NCBI GenBank assembly: GCA_021372825.1
Contig: JAJFTR010000066.1
Coordinates: forward strand, 1 to 37,009
Direction of reading: 5' to 3'
DNA: 37,009 nucleotides
Origin: Actinomycetes bacterium
Lineage (GTDB): Bacteria > Actinomycetota > Coriobacteriia > Anaerosomatales > Anaerosomataceae
Program-made: the position numbers and the translations under genes
Notes under the pieces: generated by a model
The model's input: only the letters and a program-made list of their open reading frames with translations
Told to the model about the DNA's origin: nothing
Databases searched by the model: none
Part shown: one piece after another, positions 35,283-37,009 of the stretch
Layout: every line of letters begins with the position of its first letter
How positions within the stretch are numbered: position 1 is the stretch's first letter

Positions 35283-35933
35283 ATGGCCGCCCTGGTGACC
35301 GATATCGAGGCGCCCCGTCCTTCCGCACGCTTGCGAAGGGTGTGGCTGGACGGCGAGATGTGGCGCACGACGTCTGCCGCCGCGCTCAAGGCGCTCAGCC
35401 TTGCGGTAGGGGATGTGGTCGAGGTCGAGCCGCTAGCGCTGCAGCTCGACGCCGCCGAAAACGACGCCGCACGAGAACGAGCGCTGCAGCTTCTGGGCTA
35501 TCGGGACCGCAGCGCTTCGGAGATGCGCTCCCGACTGGCCGAGGACGGCTACCCCGACGGTGTCGTCACGGCCACTGTCGAGAACCTCGAGCGCGTCGGG
35601 CTCATCGATGACGCCCGCTGTGCCGAATCCCTGGCACGCTCGCTTGTCGCACGCGGGTACGGACGCCGCCGCGTCTCGCGCGAGTTGGAGAGCCGGGGAC
35701 TCGGAGACGAGTACATCTCGGCCGTGCTCGACGACACACTACCTCGTGATGTCGAGGCCGCCCGGGCCCTCACGCTCGCTCGGCGTCTCGTGAGAGACGA
35801 CACCCAGGCCCGGACACTGGCTGCCCGCCTGGCTCGAAAGGGTTTCGATGCGGACATTTCATTCGCAGCGGCCCGGCGAGCTGTCGCTGAACGTGACAGC
35901 GACCACCCGGCCCGAGATGATGAGCCGTACTAG
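35283..35933 (+). CDS. recX: Regulatory protein RecX
   Basis: RecX binds along RecA filaments and limits their activity. The 216-residue product has an N-terminal strand-rich extension of about 60 residues (LRRVWLDGEMWRTTSAAALKALSLAVGDVV) found in many Gram-positive RecX proteins, then the three-helix repeats ALQLLGYRDRSASEMRSRLAEDGY, YGRRRVSRELESRGL and RTLAARLARKGFDADIS. The ATG at 35283 has no clear Shine-Dalgarno, so translation is probably coupled to recA at low level, which suits a negative modulator. It is the last gene of the core block. Confidence 0.9.
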   Translation: MAALVTDIEAPRPSARLRRVWLDGEMWRTTSAAALKALSLAVGDVVEVEPLALQLDAAENDAARERALQLLGYRDRSASEMRSRLAEDGYPDGVVTATVENLERVGLIDDARCAESLARSLVARGYGRRRVSRELESRGLGDEYISAVLDDTLPRDVEAARALTLARRLVRDDTQARTLAARLARKGFDADISFAAARRAVAERDSDHPARDDEPY

Positions 35934-35938
35934 ACCCC

Positions 35939-35960
35939 GGCAGACGGCGCCGTCGCCTTT
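35939..35960 (+). terminator. Possible terminator after recX
   Basis: GGC at 35939-35941 and GACGGCGCCGTC at 35943-35954 followed by GCC and TTT form a compact stem with one bulged A; the T run is only three long. It lies five bases after the recX stop and could end the recA-recX transcript weakly. The stem loop is only two to four bases. Confidence 0.35.
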
Positions 35961-35985
35961 GCATACGCCTGCGTGGCGCTATACA
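35958..35985 (+). promoter_or_regulatory. Candidate promoter of the toxin remnant
   Basis: TTTGCA at 35958-35963 (4/6 to TTGACA) and TATACA at 35980-35985 (5/6 to TATAAT) are 16 bases apart. A start near 35992 would fit a GTG at 36024 with GAGGAG at 36013-36018. The T run of the hairpin at 35939 overlaps the -35 region. Confidence 0.4.
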
Positions 35986-36023
35986 TTGCACCTATGCGTT
36001 CGATTGTCGAGCGAGGAGCTGCC

Positions 36024-36796
36024 GTGAGAGGTCTTTCGTCGTCACGGTTTGGACGGTTCACGTCGCTCACCATCTCACTTGCACTCGCGCTTGCCCCCGT
36101 GGTGTTCCTACCGGGCGAAGCGGCCGCCGGAGAGTCAGCCGGTGCGAGTCCGCCGGACGCGGACTCAGCCGCCGCGCCTCAGGTCGTGAGGGAGGCCAGC
36201 GAGAAACGGACGGAGACCTCTAAGCACTACCTGATGTCCGACGGTTCGTACCGCGCTGTGATCTCCGAGGCGCCCGTGCACTTCAAGGACAGCTCCGGCA
36301 AGTGGGCCGACATCGACACGGAGCTCGCCTGAGACGTGGGGCAGGATGCATACGTGACCAAGGCCGCCCCTGTCCGGGCGCACTTCGGCACGCAGCAGCG
36401 TGGATTTGTCCCGGATGTGGCCGAACATACGAGCTACTTCTTGAAGGTACTCAAGGTGAATGGCGGACGGACCCTCATGCAGCGCCATCGGCTCGGCTCC
36501 GACTGGTGGATCTGGTTCTATCAAGCGGTGAAGCCAGGAGGCGCGTGGGACCTGAAGCTCTGGTTCCGAAGGCGCACCGTCATAAGCCGGCGTTCAAGTT
36601 CCTCGGTCGCTGGATCTCCGGCGAAGCGTTTGGCAACATCCACTACGGCTACGTTGGCCACACCGGCGGCCTGACGCTGAATATCCTCTTGTATGGAAGT
36701 GCAGGTGCTGCTTTCAAGTCGGGCACGCTGCAGGACGAGTACAACGACTCCTACTACATCAAGTGGGGATACGATCTCGCATCGTCATACGGGTGA
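36024..36796 (+). pseudogene. Broken secreted RHS/WapA-type polymorphic toxin, with toxin type 44-like C-terminus
   Basis: The GTG at 36024 with GAGGAG at 36013-36018 starts a signal peptide (FTSLTISLALALAPVVFL, then AAA before residue 35 or so) followed by TETSKHYLMSDGSYRAVISEAPVHF and DSSGKWADIDTELA, the usual N-terminus of RHS-repeat wall-associated proteins. An in-frame TGA at 36330 interrupts; the same frame continues with DAYVTKAAPVRAHFGTQ, again RHS-like. The long RHS core is missing. By about 36510 the text is already toxin-like (WFYQAVKPGGAWDLK), and after a frame change between roughly 36550 and 36590 the other frame gives GNIHYGYVGHTGG, LLYGSAGAAF and YIKWGYDL up to the stop at 36796. 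This resembles polymorphic toxin type 44, a predicted RNase. It is a remnant with an internal deletion, a nonsense codon and a one-base deletion (or two-base insertion). Sequencing error remains possible for the last two. Confidence 0.75.
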
Positions 36797-36869
36797 TCTG
36801 CAGGAAGTCCTGGGAAATAGACCGATTCATCTACAACGGAACTCGAAAGGGAACGGCAAGGGGGTTCTA

Positions 36870-37009
36870 ATGAAGCGATCTCTCCTGATCAGCATCGGCG
36901 CAGTCGTCTTACTCATCGTCGTCGTGGCGGCGGCTGGCATCGGAACCATGCGAGAAGAGGAAACTCGCGAGCCACGCAGTTGGCGCGTATCCGAGTCACT
37001 TGCCGTGTC
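36870..37009 (+). CDS. Start of a membrane-anchored or exported protein (partial, runs off window)
   Basis: An ATG at 36870, preceded by AAGGGGG at about 36858-36864, opens a frame that is still open at the window end (46 codons). It starts MKRSLLISIGAVVLLIVVVAAAG, a signal peptide or N-terminal anchor, then a charged stretch IGTMREEETREPRSWRVSE. There is no lipobox Cys in the visible part. It comes 73 bases after the toxin remnant, where polymorphic toxins usually keep their immunity gene, so it could be one; no family is recognisable from this fragment. Confidence 0.6.
   Translation, partial: MKRSLLISIGAVVLLIVVVAAAGIGTMREEETREPRSWRVSESLAV

Noticed and set aside
36302-36550. First half of the frame 36302-36796 as an independent protein
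   Set aside because: Only its last third, from about 36580, resembles a protein family; the upstream part is a shadow of the RHS-like frame, so the region is read as one broken gene.

Overview
The window is one side of a high-GC bacterial chromosome. Every recognisable gene is on the + strand, packed with few gaps and many start/stop overlaps. The order tsf-pyrH-frr-cdsA-dxr-M50 protease-ispG-proS-rimP-nusA-ylxR-infB-rbfA-nrnA-truB-ribF-rpsO-pnp-M16 peptidase-dapB-dapA-rnj-ftsK-pgsA-recA-recX is the order found, more spread out, in Mycobacterium tuberculosis (tsf down to recX) and other Actinobacteria. The cinA position after pgsA and the actinobacterial/Gram-positive type SOS box (CGAAC-N4-GTTCG) at recA agree. 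uppS between frr and cdsA, YajQ, a single YlxR without YlxQ, and no clgR between pgsA/cinA and recA point away from mycobacteria and streptomycetes. They suggest an early-branching actinobacterial lineage such as Coriobacteriia; that placement is an inference.

Region by region: (1) 42-1785 tsf with its own strong terminator, then pyrH. (2) 1786-7504 frr, uppS, cdsA, dxr, an RseP/Rip1-type site-2 protease and ispG: ribosome recycling mixed with isoprenoid, undecaprenyl and phospholipid synthesis. (3) 7576-9294 proS. (4) 9474-17237 a promoter and attenuator-like hairpin followed by rimP-nusA-ylxR-infB-rbfA-nrnA-truB-ribF (transcription, translation initiation, ribosome maturation). (5) 17278-21222 a clear promoter, rpsO, a large hairpin, pnp and an M16 peptidase. 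(6) 21246-24254 dapB-lysC-dapA, the aspartate-to-lysine/diaminopimelate entry. (7) 24325-34154 RNase J, uppP, ftsK, a RodZ-like membrane HTH protein, yajQ, rimO, pgsA, cinA, thpR. (8) 34151-35933 SOS-controlled recA and recX. (9) 35934-37009 the only accessory part: a broken secreted RHS/WapA-type polymorphic toxin gene collapsed to its signal peptide and toxin domain, then the start of a membrane-anchored protein that runs off the window.

Most of the window is core housekeeping sequence. The points most worth following are a winged-helix-like domain inserted into the cytoplasmic loop of the site-2 protease, a Cys/His zinc-knuckle-like tail on NusA, the toxin remnant with a possible immunity gene beside it, the LexA box lying between the recA promoter elements, and the hairpins in front of rimP and between rpsO and pnp. 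I found no tRNA, rRNA, CRISPR array, insertion sequence or phage gene, and no gene-free stretch longer than 300 bases; the longest is 9295-9580.
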